From: JBBRVP01 sp038246785
Lineage (GTDB): Bacteria; Actinomycetota; Actinomycetes; Jiangellales; Jiangellaceae
Assembly: GCA_038246785.1 (NCBI GenBank)
Contig: JBBRVP010000005.1
Coordinates: forward strand, 81,059-145,058
Direction of reading: 5' to 3'
DNA length: 64,000 nt
The position numbers were made by a program, and so were the translations under genes. This document shows positions 41,232-49,846 of this stretch, one piece after another. Under the pieces are notes generated by a model, which saw nothing but the letters and a program-made list of their open reading frames with translations, searched no databases and was not told the DNA's origin. Position 1 is the stretch's first letter. The number at the start of each line of letters is the position of its first letter.

Positions 41232-42842
41232 CTAGACGGGCTCGGAGGCCCTCCTGTTCGCTGCGGCGTCACGCAGCAGCCCGTACGTCACCCCGTCGAC
41301 CAGCGCCTGCCAGGACGCCTCGACGACGTTGGGGCCCACCCCGACCGTCTCCCAGGACGTCGAGCCATCGGTGGTCTCGACGAGGACCCGGGTGACGGCG
41401 TCGGTGCCGTGGGCGGCGTCGAGGATGCGCACCTTGAAGTCGATGAGCTCCAGGCGCCGCACCTGCGGGAACGCCCCGCCGATCGCCTTGCGCAGCGCCT
41501 CGTCGAGGGCGTTGACCGGGCCGTTGCCCTCGCCCGTCGCGACCGTCCGCTGGCCGCCGGCGTGCAGCTTCACCGTGGCCTCGGAGATGGCCTCACGTCC
41601 GGGCCGCGACTCGGTGATGACCCGCCAGGACTCGACGTCGAAGAAGGACGGGCGCCGCCCGTCGACCTCCTCGCGCAGCAGCAGCTCGAACGAGGCGTCG
41701 GCGGCCTCGAACGTGTAGCCACTGCCCTCGAGGTCCTTGACCCGCGCCGTGATCCGGTTCAGCAGATCCCGGTCGCCGGCCAGGTCGTAGCCCAGTTCCC
41801 GGCCCTTGAGCTCGACGCTGGCCCGCCCGGCCAGGTCGCTCACCAGCATGCGCATGTCGTTGCCGACGGCCTCGGGGCGGATGTGCTGGTAGAGGCCGGG
41901 GTCGACCCTGACGGCGCTCGCGTGCAGGCCCGCCTTGTGGGTGAACGCACTGGCGCCGACGTAGGGCTGGCGTGAGTAGGGGACGACGTTGGTCACTTCA
42001 GCCACCGCATGCGCGATGCGGGTGGCCTCCCCGAGGGCCCCGTCGGGGAGCAGGCGCCGGCCGCGCTTGAGCTCGAGGTTGGCCACGACGGCGACCAGGT
42101 CGGCGTTGCCGGTGCGCTCCCCGTACCCGTTGAGCGTGCCCTGCACGTGGCTCGCTCCGGCATCGACGGCGGCGAGGGAGTTCGCGACGGCGCAGCCGGT
42201 GTCGTTGTGGCAGTGGATGCCGATCGGCACACCGGCTACCAGGGAGACGTCGCGGACCACGGCGGCGACCTCGTCGGGCAGCATGCCGCCGTTGGTGTCG
42301 CAGAGGGCGACGAGCTCCGCGCCGGACTCCACGGCAGCCCGGACCACCTCGAGCGCGTAGGCGGGATTGCTGCGGTAGCCGTCGAAGAAGTGTTCGGCGT
42401 CGAGGAAGACCCGCCGCCCGGCAGAGGTCAGGTACGCCACGGTGTCGCTGACCATCGCCAGGTTCTCCTCCAGCGTGGTGCGCAGCGCGAGGTCGACGTG
42501 GCGGTCGTGGGACTTGGCGACGAGCGTGACGACCGGGGCCTCGGCGTCGAGCAGGGCGCGCACCATCGGGTCGCGGTCGGCCGTCGTGCCGGGACGCCGG
42601 GTCGCTCCGAACGCCGCCAGCGTCGCGTGGTGCAGGTCGAGATCGGTGCGCGCACGGCGGAAGAACTCCGTGTCACGCGGGTTGGCGCCGGGCCAGCCGC
42701 CCTCCACGTAGCCGACGCCCAGCTCGTCGAGGTAACCAGCGATGGACAGCTTGTCGTGGACGCCGAGGGACAGGCCCTCCTGCTGGGCTCCGTCGCGCAG
42801 CGTCGTGTCGTAGACGTCGAACCGCTCCCCGATGACCGTCAT
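41232..42842 (-). CDS. cimA: (R)-citramalate synthase
   Basis: 536 aa. Joins pyruvate and acetyl-CoA to citramalate, a threonine-independent route to isoleucine. DTTLRDGAQQEGLSLGVHDK (catalytic HMGL-like motif), GIHCHNDTGCAVANSL (metal ligands), NGYGERTGNADL and the C-terminal LeuA-like regulatory domain are present. The leader upstream (42843-43106) is an attenuator. It lies by leu/ilv genes, consistent with BCAA supply. Confidence 0.95.
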   Translation of the reverse strand: MTVIGERFDVYDTTLRDGAQQEGLSLGVHDKLSIAGYLDELGVGYVEGGWPGANPRDTEFFRRARTDLDLHHATLAAFGATRRPGTTADRDPMVRALLDAEAPVVTLVAKSHDRHVDLALRTTLEENLAMVSDTVAYLTSAGRRVFLDAEHFFDGYRSNPAYALEVVRAAVESGAELVALCDTNGGMLPDEVAAVVRDVSLVAGVPIGIHCHNDTGCAVANSLAAVDAGASHVQGTLNGYGERTGNADLVAVVANLELKRGRRLLPDGALGEATRIAHAVAEVTNVVPYSRQPYVGASAFTHKAGLHASAVRVDPGLYQHIRPEAVGNDMRMLVSDLAGRASVELKGRELGYDLAGDRDLLNRITARVKDLEGSGYTFEAADASFELLLREEVDGRRPSFFDVESWRVITESRPGREAISEATVKLHAGGQRTVATGEGNGPVNALDEALRKAIGGAFPQVRRLELIDFKVRILDAAHGTDAVTRVLVETTDGSTSWETVGVGPNVVEASWQALVDGVTYGLLRDAAANRRASEPV

Positions 42843-42883
42843 ACCCGTCCCTCACTCCGCGACTTCGACCGTCCGCACCACAG

Positions 42884-42938
42884 AAAAAAGACCCCCCGGG
42901 CGCGGGAGGCCTGCGCGGCGACCGGGCACTCGGCCCGG
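42884..42938 (-). terminator. Attenuator hairpins in the cimA leader
   Basis: In the transcript a perfect 6-bp stem-loop (42922-42938, GCCCGG type) is followed by a C/G-rich hairpin ending in GGGGGG and then TCTTTTTT (42884-42890), 42 nt before cimA. This is a textbook intrinsic terminator sited after a Val/Ile leader peptide, so it is read as an attenuator. Confidence 0.75.
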
Positions 42939-42947
42939 ACTCCGCGC

Positions 42948-42974
42948 TCACGCAATGACGGTGCGGTGCTGCAT
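42948..42974 (-). CDS. cimA leader peptide MQHRTVIA
   Basis: An eight-codon ORF (ATG-CAG-CAC-CGC-ACC-GTC-ATT-GCG-TGA) with adjacent Val-Ile codons, 105 nt upstream of cimA and just before the attenuator hairpins. CAGGAT, a possible -10, lies 8 nt before the ATG, so the mRNA may be leaderless. Its first four residues are the same as those of the ilvB leader. Ribosome stalling on Val/Ile codons would let cimA be transcribed. Confidence 0.65.
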   Translation of the reverse strand: MQHRTVIA

Positions 42975-43106
42975 CGACGCCCATCCTGCCACGCCGCTCG
43001 GAGCTCGAGACAGGCTGTCGGCACACACCGGAACTATCGGCGGCGACCGCCGCTGACTCGACCGGGCCCAGGTCGCCGCGATGTGCCAGCTGCTCACTCG
43101 ACCCGC

Positions 43107-44261
43107 CTACCCCGCTGGCCCGGCGAGCGCGGTGATGGCGACCATGACGGCGGCCAGCGCCGCGTAGCCGACCTTGCGGACGAAGCCGTCGCAGGTGCGC
43201 AGGGCGATCAGCGCCTGGATCGCGTAGTAGGCGGCAAAGGCGCGCGAGGCGATGGCGATGATGGTGAAGGTGGGGACGGTGGCGGCGAGCGCGAAGGCTG
43301 CTGCGCCGCTGAGCAGGTAGGGCCGCGCGCCGCGCATCCAGTCGGTGAGACCGCGCAGGTTGCCGTCGGCGGCGACCGTGTCCGCGGTGGCGGCACTGAA
43401 CTGGCTGAGCACTGCGATGATCACCAGCGGTAGGGCGAGCAGTGGCACCACCCGCCGGATGATCTCCAGCAGGGTCTCGTCGGGGCCGGCCGCGCTGCCG
43501 AGCCCCATCACGGGGGTGGCCATCGCCACCAGGGCGAGGTAGATGGTGGTCGACACCAGTTGAGCTACCCGGGATGCCTGGACGCGGGTCTCCGCGTCGT
43601 ATCGGTGACCGAGGTAGCGCACCGTCTCGAAGCCCTGCACGGTGATGACCACGCCGCCGAGGGTGAGCAGGACATGGCCGAGGTTGGCAGGCGGGCCTGG
43701 CGGCAGGGACAGGTCGCCACCGGTGAGCAAGCGGGTGTCGTGGACGAGCAGCACCGCGATGAGCAAGGCGACGAGCACGAGGACGCCGATCAGCGCGACC
43801 CGCTCGAGCCGATCGAGGCCGTGGAAGCCGCGGGTGATGCCAACGGTCACGATCACGACGACCAGCGCGCAGGCGAGCATCCGCTCGCCGACCGCGGAGC
43901 CGGCGGCGATGAAGTGGAAGATGTAGCGGGCGAGGATGCGCAAGTAGAGCGCGACCGAGATGACGTAGGCGACGACGATGACCGCGTCGGCGAGCCGATC
44001 GCACCGGCGGGTGATGGTGTCGAGCGCGCCCGCGGCGGCCCGGGGCTCGACCACCCGTACGCAGTGGCGGACCGCGGTGCCGGCCAGCCAGGCCAGGGCG
44101 CACACTGCCGCCGCCCCGAGCACGGACAGGGCGCCGAGCGTGCGCTCGAGCACAGGGACGATGATGAGAAAGCCTGAGCCGAAGATCGACGCCAGCGGCG
44201 TGACCGTCGCCAGCAGCACGCGGCGCCGGTCAACCGGAGTCCCCGGATCAGGCATCTGCAC
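43107..44261 (-). CDS. Multi-pass transporter, APC/LeuT-like fold
   Basis: 384 aa and about 11 hydrophobic segments, e.g. LASIFGSGFLIIVPVLERTL (with the GSG unwinding typical of APC helix 1), VIVVAYVISVALYLRILARY, LVVVIVTVGITRGF and VVPLLALPLVIIAVLSQF. No close family could be assigned. Start is GTG 44261 or ATG 44255. It is near a PuuD-like amidase and could move an amino acid or amine, which is inference. Confidence 0.65.
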   Translation of the reverse strand: MQMPDPGTPVDRRRVLLATVTPLASIFGSGFLIIVPVLERTLGALSVLGAAAVCALAWLAGTAVRHCVRVVEPRAAAGALDTITRRCDRLADAVIVVAYVISVALYLRILARYIFHFIAAGSAVGERMLACALVVVIVTVGITRGFHGLDRLERVALIGVLVLVALLIAVLLVHDTRLLTGGDLSLPPGPPANLGHVLLTLGGVVITVQGFETVRYLGHRYDAETRVQASRVAQLVSTTIYLALVAMATPVMGLGSAAGPDETLLEIIRRVVPLLALPLVIIAVLSQFSAATADTVAADGNLRGLTDWMRGARPYLLSGAAAFALAATVPTFTIIAIASRAFAAYYAIQALIALRTCDGFVRKVGYAALAAVMVAITALAGPAG

Positions 44262-44300
44262 ATTCGACCAGACATGCCGGGCTCTATCACCAGACCCTCG

Positions 44301-44333
44301 ACCCTCATGAGACCCTCATGAGACCCTCATGAG
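44301..44333. repeat. Three 11-bp repeats ACCCTCATGAG upstream of divergent transporter genes
   Basis: Perfect copies at 44301, 44312 and 44323, each with the 8-bp palindrome CTCATGAG. The period is 11 bp, so all palindromes face the same side of the helix. It lies in the gap between the APC-like gene (start 44261) and the sugar-transporter remnant (start 44353). Confidence 0.7.
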
Positions 44334-44352
44334 ATTGAGGGATCACGGCGAC

Positions 44353-44756
44353 ATGGCGGCCGGGATGTTCTCCGCTGGCAACCGGTTCCTGCTGCGGGTG
44401 GCGGCCGTGGCCGCCATCGGCGGGTTCCTGTTCGGCTACGACACCGGTGTGATCGGCGGGGCGCTGCTCTACATCAAACCCAACCTGCACGCCACCTCGA
44501 ACCTGGCCCAGCAGTCGATCGTGTCCTCGCTGCTGATCGGCGCCGTCGCGGGGGCGCTGGCCGCCGGCTGGCTGGCCGACCGGTGGGGGCGGCGGCGCAC
44601 CCTGGTCACGCTGGTGAGCCGTCCGGCGCCTTCTTGGTGTACGCGGGCATCGGGCTGCTCACTGTCTGGTTCGTCGCCGCGCGCGTCCCGGAGACCTGCG
44701 GGCGCGGCCTGGAGGACATCCAGCAGCAGGTCGGCGTGCCCATCAGCACCACATGA
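44353..44756 (+). pseudogene. Sugar-porter MFS transporter remnant with the middle deleted
   Basis: 44353-44616 encodes the N-terminal about 88 residues of a sugar porter: MAAGMFSAGNRFLLRVAAVA, IGGFLFGYDTGVIGGALLYI and GWLADRWGRRRTLVTLV. From 44625, in another frame, comes the family's very C-terminus: GAFLVYAGIGLLTVWFVAARV, PETCGRGLEDIQQQ and a stop at 44756. About 300 codons that should join them are absent. This is an internal deletion with frame change, so the product is non-functional. Its 3' end overlaps the convergent amidase by 14 nt. Confidence 0.85.
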
Positions 44757-45471
44757 GTGGGGAGGCGTGACCGGCTGCTCCGACAAGTGCGTGGAAGAGT
44801 CGGGGGTCGTCCCCGCGCTCGGGATGCCACTGCACGCCGATGCGGAACGGGGCTTGGGCGTCCTCGAACGCCTCCAGCGTGCCGTCCGCGGCCCAGGCCG
44901 CCGGCCGGTAGCCCGGGTGGGAGCGCACCCCCTGGTGGTGGTAGCAAGGCACGTCGAGCCGGTCGCCGAGCAGGCCCTGCAGGCGGGTGCCCGCCACGAT
45001 GGTGATTCCTTGGCTCCCGTACGTCGCCGCGGCAGGCGCATGGCCGTCGTGGCCGACCCGGTCGGGCAGGTGCTGCTCGAGCACGCCCCCCCCGGCCACC
45101 GCCATCACCTGCATGCCACGGCAGATGCCCAGCACCGGCAGCGGCGTCCCCGCGGTGGCGGCCGCCAGCGCCAGCTCCCACGCGTCGCGGTCCGGGCGCG
45201 CGGACTGCACCGACGGGTGCGGGTCGGCGTGGTATCGGCTGGGCTCGACGTCGGCCCCGCCGGAAAGCACCAGGCCGTCCAGCCGGGCCAGGGCCGTATC
45301 GACGTCGTCGGCGACGTCACCGGCGGGCGGCGGCAGCAGCACCGCCGTTCCTCCGGCCGCCTGGACCTGGCGCACGTAGCCGACCGGGAGGAGCGCCGTC
45401 GGCAGGTCGTCCCAGACCCGCCATGACGCCGGCTCGACGTAGCAGGTGATGCCGATGAGAGGACGGGTCAC
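44743..45471 (-). CDS. Gamma-glutamyl-gamma-aminobutyrate hydrolase-like (PuuD, class I glutamine amidotransferase)
   Basis: 242 aa. GITCYVEPASWRVWDDLP, VLSGGADVEPSRYH, VLGICRGMQVMAVAGGG (nucleophile Cys in GICRG), HHQGVRSHPGY and VQWHPER (His-Glu) form the complete catalytic triad. PuuD removes glutamate from gamma-glutamyl-GABA in putrescine breakdown. The neighbouring transporter is compatible, but puuA, puuB and puuC are not in the window. It ends 7 nt from ilvE on the same strand. Confidence 0.85.
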   Translation of the reverse strand: MTRPLIGITCYVEPASWRVWDDLPTALLPVGYVRQVQAAGGTAVLLPPPAGDVADDVDTALARLDGLVLSGGADVEPSRYHADPHPSVQSARPDRDAWELALAAATAGTPLPVLGICRGMQVMAVAGGGVLEQHLPDRVGHDGHAPAAATYGSQGITIVAGTRLQGLLGDRLDVPCYHHQGVRSHPGYRPAAWAADGTLEAFEDAQAPFRIGVQWHPERGDDPRLFHALVGAAGHASPLMWC

Positions 45472-45478
45472 CGGCGTC

Positions 45479-46612
45479 TCAGACGAGCCGGCGCATCCAG
45501 CCGGCCGGGTCGTCGGCGCGGCCGTACTGCACGTCGAGCAGCGCGCGCCGCACCCGCATCGTCACCGAGTCCTCGCCGCCCTCGGGGGACGCGACCTCAC
45601 CGTCGTCCCAGCGCAGCCGCCCGACGGGGGTCACCACCGCGGCCGTCCCGCAGGCGAAGACCTCCGTGATCCGGCCCGAGGCGACGCCGTGCTGCCACTC
45701 CTCGACGTCGACCCGGCGGTCCTCGACGCCCAGCCCCAGCTGCTTGCCGACCTCGAGGATCGACGAGCGGGTGACGCCCTCCAGGATCGTGCCGGTGAGC
45801 TCTGGGGTCACGAGCGTGCCGTCGGCGTGCACGAAGTACAGGTTCATCCCGCCGAGCTCCTCCACCCAGCGGCGGTCGACTGCGTCGAGGAAGCACACCT
45901 GGTCGCAGCCGTGCTCGCTCGCCACGGCCTGCGCGGCAAGGCTGGCGGCGTAGTTGCCGCCGCACTTGGCCGAGCCGGTGCCGCCGAGCGCGGCGCGCGT
46001 GTAGCGCTGCGAGAGCCAGATCGAGACCGGCGCGACGCCGCTGGGGAAGTAGGAGCCGGCGGGTGAGGCGATGACGAGAAACGTCACGTGGCGCGCCGGA
46101 CGCACGCCCAGGAAGGACTCGGAGGCGAACATGACCGGCCGCAGGTACAGGCTCTTCTCCCCTCCGGCCGGCACCCACTCCTGGTCGACCTCGACGAGCG
46201 TGCGGATGGCGTCGAGGAAGGCCTGCTCCGGCAGCTCGGGCAGTGCCAGCCGGCGGGCCGAGCGGGCGAAGCGGGCGGCGTTGGCGTCCGGCCGGAAGGC
46301 CCAGATCGAGCCGTCGTCGTGGCGGTAGGCCTTCAGGCCCTCGAAGATCTCCTGCGCGTAGTGCAGCACCGCTGCGGCCGGGTCCAGGGTGATCGGGCCG
46401 TACGGCACGAGCGCCGCGTCGTGCCAGCCGGCGTCGGCCGTCCAGACGGCACGCGCCATGTGATCGGTGAAGAAGCGCCCGAAGCCGGGCGCCTGCAGGA
46501 TCTCTGCGCGACGCTGCGGCGGCGTGGGGGAAGCCGAGGACCGCACCTGGAAGTCAAGGGACGGCTCGCTCTGACCGGAGGCGGGAGGCTGGGTGGCGGC
46601 CATGCCCGGCAC
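45479..46612 (-). CDS. ilvE: Branched-chain amino acid aminotransferase
   Basis: 377-aa class IV PLP transaminase, last step of Val, Leu and Ile synthesis. GWHDAALVPYGPITLDPAAA, HYAQEIFEGLKAYRH, YLRPVMFASE, GGTGSAKCGGNYAAS (PLP Lys), EVFACGTAAVVTPVG. Longer than the fold IV minimum because of a 30-residue N-terminal extension, usual in actinobacteria. MPGMAATQ: either Met may be the start. Confidence 0.95.
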   Translation of the reverse strand: MPGMAATQPPASGQSEPSLDFQVRSSASPTPPQRRAEILQAPGFGRFFTDHMARAVWTADAGWHDAALVPYGPITLDPAAAVLHYAQEIFEGLKAYRHDDGSIWAFRPDANAARFARSARRLALPELPEQAFLDAIRTLVEVDQEWVPAGGEKSLYLRPVMFASESFLGVRPARHVTFLVIASPAGSYFPSGVAPVSIWLSQRYTRAALGGTGSAKCGGNYAASLAAQAVASEHGCDQVCFLDAVDRRWVEELGGMNLYFVHADGTLVTPELTGTILEGVTRSSILEVGKQLGLGVEDRRVDVEEWQHGVASGRITEVFACGTAAVVTPVGRLRWDDGEVASPEGGEDSVTMRVRRALLDVQYGRADDPAGWMRRLV

Positions 46613-46660
46613 GGTAGCGCGTGCCCGCGCGGTGCTGGGAGGTCCGGCAGGGCGGCGCGG

Positions 46661-47704
46661 TCAGCCGAGCCGCGCGGCGACCGCGTCACCCACCTCGGAG
46701 GTGCTGCGCGCGGCGCCCCCGCGCTCCGCGAGGTCGGCCGCGACGGCCGCCTCCACCCGCTGCCCCGCCTCGTCGAGGCCGAGGTGCTGCAGCAGCAGCG
46801 CCACGGACAGGATGGTCGCGCTCGGGTCGGCGACGCCGCGCCCGGCGAGGTCGGGCGCGGAGCCGTGGACCGGCTCGAACATGCTCGGCGCCGTGCGGTC
46901 GGGGTTGATGTTGCCCGAGGCCGCCAGCCCGATCCCGCCGCAGACCGCGGCCGCGAGGTCGGTGAGGATGTCGCCGAACAGGTTGTCGGTGACGACGACG
47001 TCGAAGCGCGCGGGGTCGCTCACCATGAACATCGTCGCCGCGTCGACGTGCAGGTAGTCCACGGCGACGTCCGGGTGCTCGGCCGCGACGGCCTCGACTG
47101 TGCGCCGCCAGAGGTGCCCGGCATGGACGAGCACGTTGTGCTTGTGGACAAGGGTGAGCCGCCGACGCGGCCGTGCGGCCGCCCGGCGGAAGGCGTCGCG
47201 CACGACGCGCTCGACGCCGAAGGCGGTGTTGACGCTCACCTCAGTGGCGACCTCGTGCGCGGTCCCGGTGCGCAGGACGCCGCCGTTGCCGACGTACGGG
47301 CCCTCGGTTCCCTCGCGGACGACGACGAAGTCCACCTCGCCCGGGTCACGCAGCGGGCTGGCCACCCCTGGGTAGAGCCGCGCGGGCCGCAGGTTGACGT
47401 AGTGGTCGAGCCCGAAGCGGATGCGCAGCAGGAGTCCGCGCTCGAGCACGCCGCTGGGTACCGAGGGGTCGCCGACGGCGCCGAGCAGGATCGCGTCGTG
47501 CTCGCGCAGCTCGGCCAGCACCGAGTCGGGCAACGTCTCGCCCGTGGCGTGCCAGCGGCGGGCACCGAGGTCATACTCGGTCGGCTCGACCTTGTTGCGA
47601 CCGGTGCCCTCGAGGGCCACGGCAAGGACCTTGAGCCCCTCGGCGACCACCTCGGGGCCGATGCCGTCACCGGCGACGACGGCCAGCTGGAGAGGGTGGG
47701 TCAT
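46661..47704 (-). CDS. leuB: 3-isopropylmalate dehydrogenase
   Basis: 347-aa NAD-dependent decarboxylating enzyme of leucine synthesis. VVAGDGIGPEVVAEGLKVL, AILLGAVGDPSVPSGVLERG, LHYVNLRPA-type block (DHYVNLRPARLYPG), VREGTEGPYVGNGG, DNLFGDILTDLAAAV and EPVHGSAPDLAGRGVADP. The ATG at 47704 starts THPLQLAVVAGDGIG. It is 25 nt from serA on the same strand. Confidence 0.95.
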   Translation of the reverse strand: MTHPLQLAVVAGDGIGPEVVAEGLKVLAVALEGTGRNKVEPTEYDLGARRWHATGETLPDSVLAELREHDAILLGAVGDPSVPSGVLERGLLLRIRFGLDHYVNLRPARLYPGVASPLRDPGEVDFVVVREGTEGPYVGNGGVLRTGTAHEVATEVSVNTAFGVERVVRDAFRRAAARPRRRLTLVHKHNVLVHAGHLWRRTVEAVAAEHPDVAVDYLHVDAATMFMVSDPARFDVVVTDNLFGDILTDLAAAVCGGIGLAASGNINPDRTAPSMFEPVHGSAPDLAGRGVADPSATILSVALLLQHLGLDEAGQRVEAAVAADLAERGGAARSTSEVGDAVAARLG

Positions 47705-47729
47705 GGGCAGGCAGCGTAGGCGCCGACCG

Positions 47730-49349
47730 TCAGTCGGTGAGGTCGACCTCGCGGGCGAACTCGGCCCCGATGGCGGCGGTGATCTCGTCGAGTACACCGG
47801 CCGGCAGCGCCGAGTCGATGGTCATGCCGACCAGCGCGTGCCCGCCCCGCCGGTCCCGGCTGACCTGCATGCCGGCGATGTTGACCCGAGCCTCGCCCAG
47901 GATGCGGCCGACCGTGCCGACGACGCCCGGCTGGTCGACGTACCGGAAGAAAACCAGGTGCTCGCTGGGCTGCACCTCGATGTCGAAACCGTCGACCTCG
48001 ACCAGCTTCTCGACATGGCGGGGACCAGTGAGCGTGCCGGACACCGACACGGTGCGGCCGTCACCGAGGGTGCCGCGGACCGTCACGAGGTTGCGGTAGT
48101 CGGGGCAGTCCTCGCTGGTGACCAGCCGTACTTCGACACCCCGGTCGGCGGCGATGAGCGGCGCGTTGACGTAGCTGACCCCGTCCTCGACCACGTCCGC
48201 GAAGACGCCCTTGAGCGTGGCCAGCTCGAGGATCTTGACGTCGTGTCGGGTGATCTCCCCGCAGACCTCGACGTCGAGCTGGACGGCGACCCCGCCGGCC
48301 AGCGCGGTGAAGATGCGACCGAGCTTCTCGGAGAGCGGGATGCCGGGGCGGACGTCCTCGGCGATGGCGCCGCCCTTGACGTTGACCGCGTCGGGCACGA
48401 GCTCGCCGGCCAGCGCGAGCCGCACCGAGCGCGCGACCGAGACGCCTGCCTTCTCCTGGGCCTCGTCGGTCGACGCGCCGAGGTGGGGTGTGGCGACCAC
48501 CGAGTCGAACTCGAACAGCGGCGAGTCGGTGCACGGCTCGGACGCGTACACGTCCATGCCCACGCCGGCGACCCGCCCCTCCTTGAGCGCTACGTACAGC
48601 GCGTGCTCGTCGACGATGCCGCCGCGCGCGGCGTTCACGATGTGCACCGAGGGCTTGACCAGCCGCAGCTGTTCGTCTCCGATGAGCCCGGCCGTCTCCG
48701 CGGTCCTCGGCAGGTGGACGGTGATGAAGTCGCTGTCGCGCAGCAGCTCGTCGAGCGACACGAGGCGTACGCCGATCTGGGCCGCCCGGCTCGCCTGGAC
48801 GTACGGGTCGTAGGCGACGAGCGTGGTCCCGAACGCCGAGAGCCGCTGCGCCACCAGCACGCCGATGCGACCGAGCCCGACCACGCCGACAGTCTTCTCG
48901 TAGAGCTCGGTGCCGGTGTACCTGCTGCGCTTCCACTCTCCGCCCTTGAGCGAGCGGTCGGCCGCCGGGATGTGACGGGCGCTCGCGATCAGGAGGCCGA
49001 CCGCGAGCTCTGCGGCGCTGACGATGTTGGACGTCGGGGCGTTGACCACCATCACCCCGGCCTGGGTGGCGGCCCGCACGTCGACGTTGTCCAGGCCCAC
49101 GCCGGCCCGGGCCACCACGGTCAGCCGCCGCGCGGCGGCGATCGCCTCGGCGTCGACCTTCGTGGCGCTGCGGACGAGCAACGCATCGGCGTCCGGAAGC
49201 GCGCTGAGCAATGCCGCGCGGTCGCTGCCGTCGCACTGGCGGACGTCGAAGTCAGGGCCGAGAGCCTCGACGGTGGCCGGCGAGAGCTCCTCGGCGATCA
49301 GGACGACGGGGCGGGGGGCCGGGGTGGCCGGCGCAGCGGAGGTGCTCAC
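47730..49349 (-). CDS. serA: D-3-phosphoglycerate dehydrogenase
   Basis: 539-aa first enzyme of serine synthesis. DADALLVRSATKVDAEAI, ARAGVGLDNVDVRAAT, GVVGLGRIGVLVAQRL (NAD fold), VNAARGGIVDEHAL, the catalytic His region ATPHLGASTDEAQEKAG, and the C-terminal ASB plus ACT domains (VDQPGVVGTVGRILGEARVN). The long form is typical of actinobacteria. Serine binding at the ACT domain gives feedback inhibition, as known for this type. The GTG at 49349 is the likely start, and the sequence upstream carries a palindrome copy. Confidence 0.95.
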   Translation of the reverse strand: MSTSAAPATPAPRPVVLIAEELSPATVEALGPDFDVRQCDGSDRAALLSALPDADALLVRSATKVDAEAIAAARRLTVVARAGVGLDNVDVRAATQAGVMVVNAPTSNIVSAAELAVGLLIASARHIPAADRSLKGGEWKRSRYTGTELYEKTVGVVGLGRIGVLVAQRLSAFGTTLVAYDPYVQASRAAQIGVRLVSLDELLRDSDFITVHLPRTAETAGLIGDEQLRLVKPSVHIVNAARGGIVDEHALYVALKEGRVAGVGMDVYASEPCTDSPLFEFDSVVATPHLGASTDEAQEKAGVSVARSVRLALAGELVPDAVNVKGGAIAEDVRPGIPLSEKLGRIFTALAGGVAVQLDVEVCGEITRHDVKILELATLKGVFADVVEDGVSYVNAPLIAADRGVEVRLVTSEDCPDYRNLVTVRGTLGDGRTVSVSGTLTGPRHVEKLVEVDGFDIEVQPSEHLVFFRYVDQPGVVGTVGRILGEARVNIAGMQVSRDRRGGHALVGMTIDSALPAGVLDEITAAIGAEFAREVDLTD

Positions 49350-49469
49350 GGCTGGTGTGGGTCCTTCGGGTCGGCGGGGCCGGGCACCGGCGCGAACGGA
49401 CGCCGGCCGTCGACGCACCACGCTGTGGCCGGGCGCAGGCCATCGTACCGGCCCCCCCCCGCTCCCGAG

Positions 49470-49511
49470 TGTCAGCCTCTCCCGTTGCCCCAGCCACGGC
49501 AGGGCCTGACA
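49470..49511. repeat. 42-bp palindrome family copy upstream of serA
   Basis: It starts TGTCAGCC and ends GGCCTGACA. The right arm CACGGCAGGGCCTGAC matches the copies near ftsY with one change in that arm. It lies just after the end of the 49531 gene and so can terminate it. A run of nine C (49452-49460) lies next to it. Confidence 0.7.
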
Positions 49512-49530
49512 CACCCGAGGGGTGGCGGGG

Positions 49531-49827
49531 TCAGTGACCGCGCGGTGGGTCCTCCACCTTCTTGGGGAGCTCGAGGCTCGGCGGCGCCAGCAGCATCCAG
49601 CCGATGAAGAAGGCACCGGTCAGCAGCATGACCAGCCCGGTCCAGAGGGAGATGTTTATCCCGGCCGCCTTCTTGATCTCGGCGTCGCCGGCCACCATGC
49701 CCTCGATGGTGACGACGAGCCCGAAGATGAGGAACAGGCTGCCGATGAAGGTGCGCAGGTCGAACAACTTGAGCAGCCGCAGCGCCTTGGCGGCCTCGGC
49801 GTCCGACATCTCGGGAACGTCGCTCAT
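49531..49827 (-). CDS. Small two-helix membrane protein partnered with the sodium symporter
   Basis: 98 aa. Charged N-terminus (MSDVPEMSDAEAAKALRLLK), two hydrophobic segments (FIGSLFLIFGLVVTIEGMV and SLWTGLVMLLTGAFFIGWML) and a KKVEDPP tail. ATG 49827 with GGAGGCCC 7 nt upstream. It lies 19 nt after the symporter gene, and the pair are probably co-translated. Small accessory subunits of SSS carriers are known in some bacteria. The function here is inferred. Confidence 0.7.
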   Translation of the reverse strand: MSDVPEMSDAEAAKALRLLKLFDLRTFIGSLFLIFGLVVTIEGMVAGDAEIKKAAGINISLWTGLVMLLTGAFFIGWMLLAPPSLELPKKVEDPPRGH

Positions 49828-49846
49828 GGGCGGGCCTCCAGGGGGG

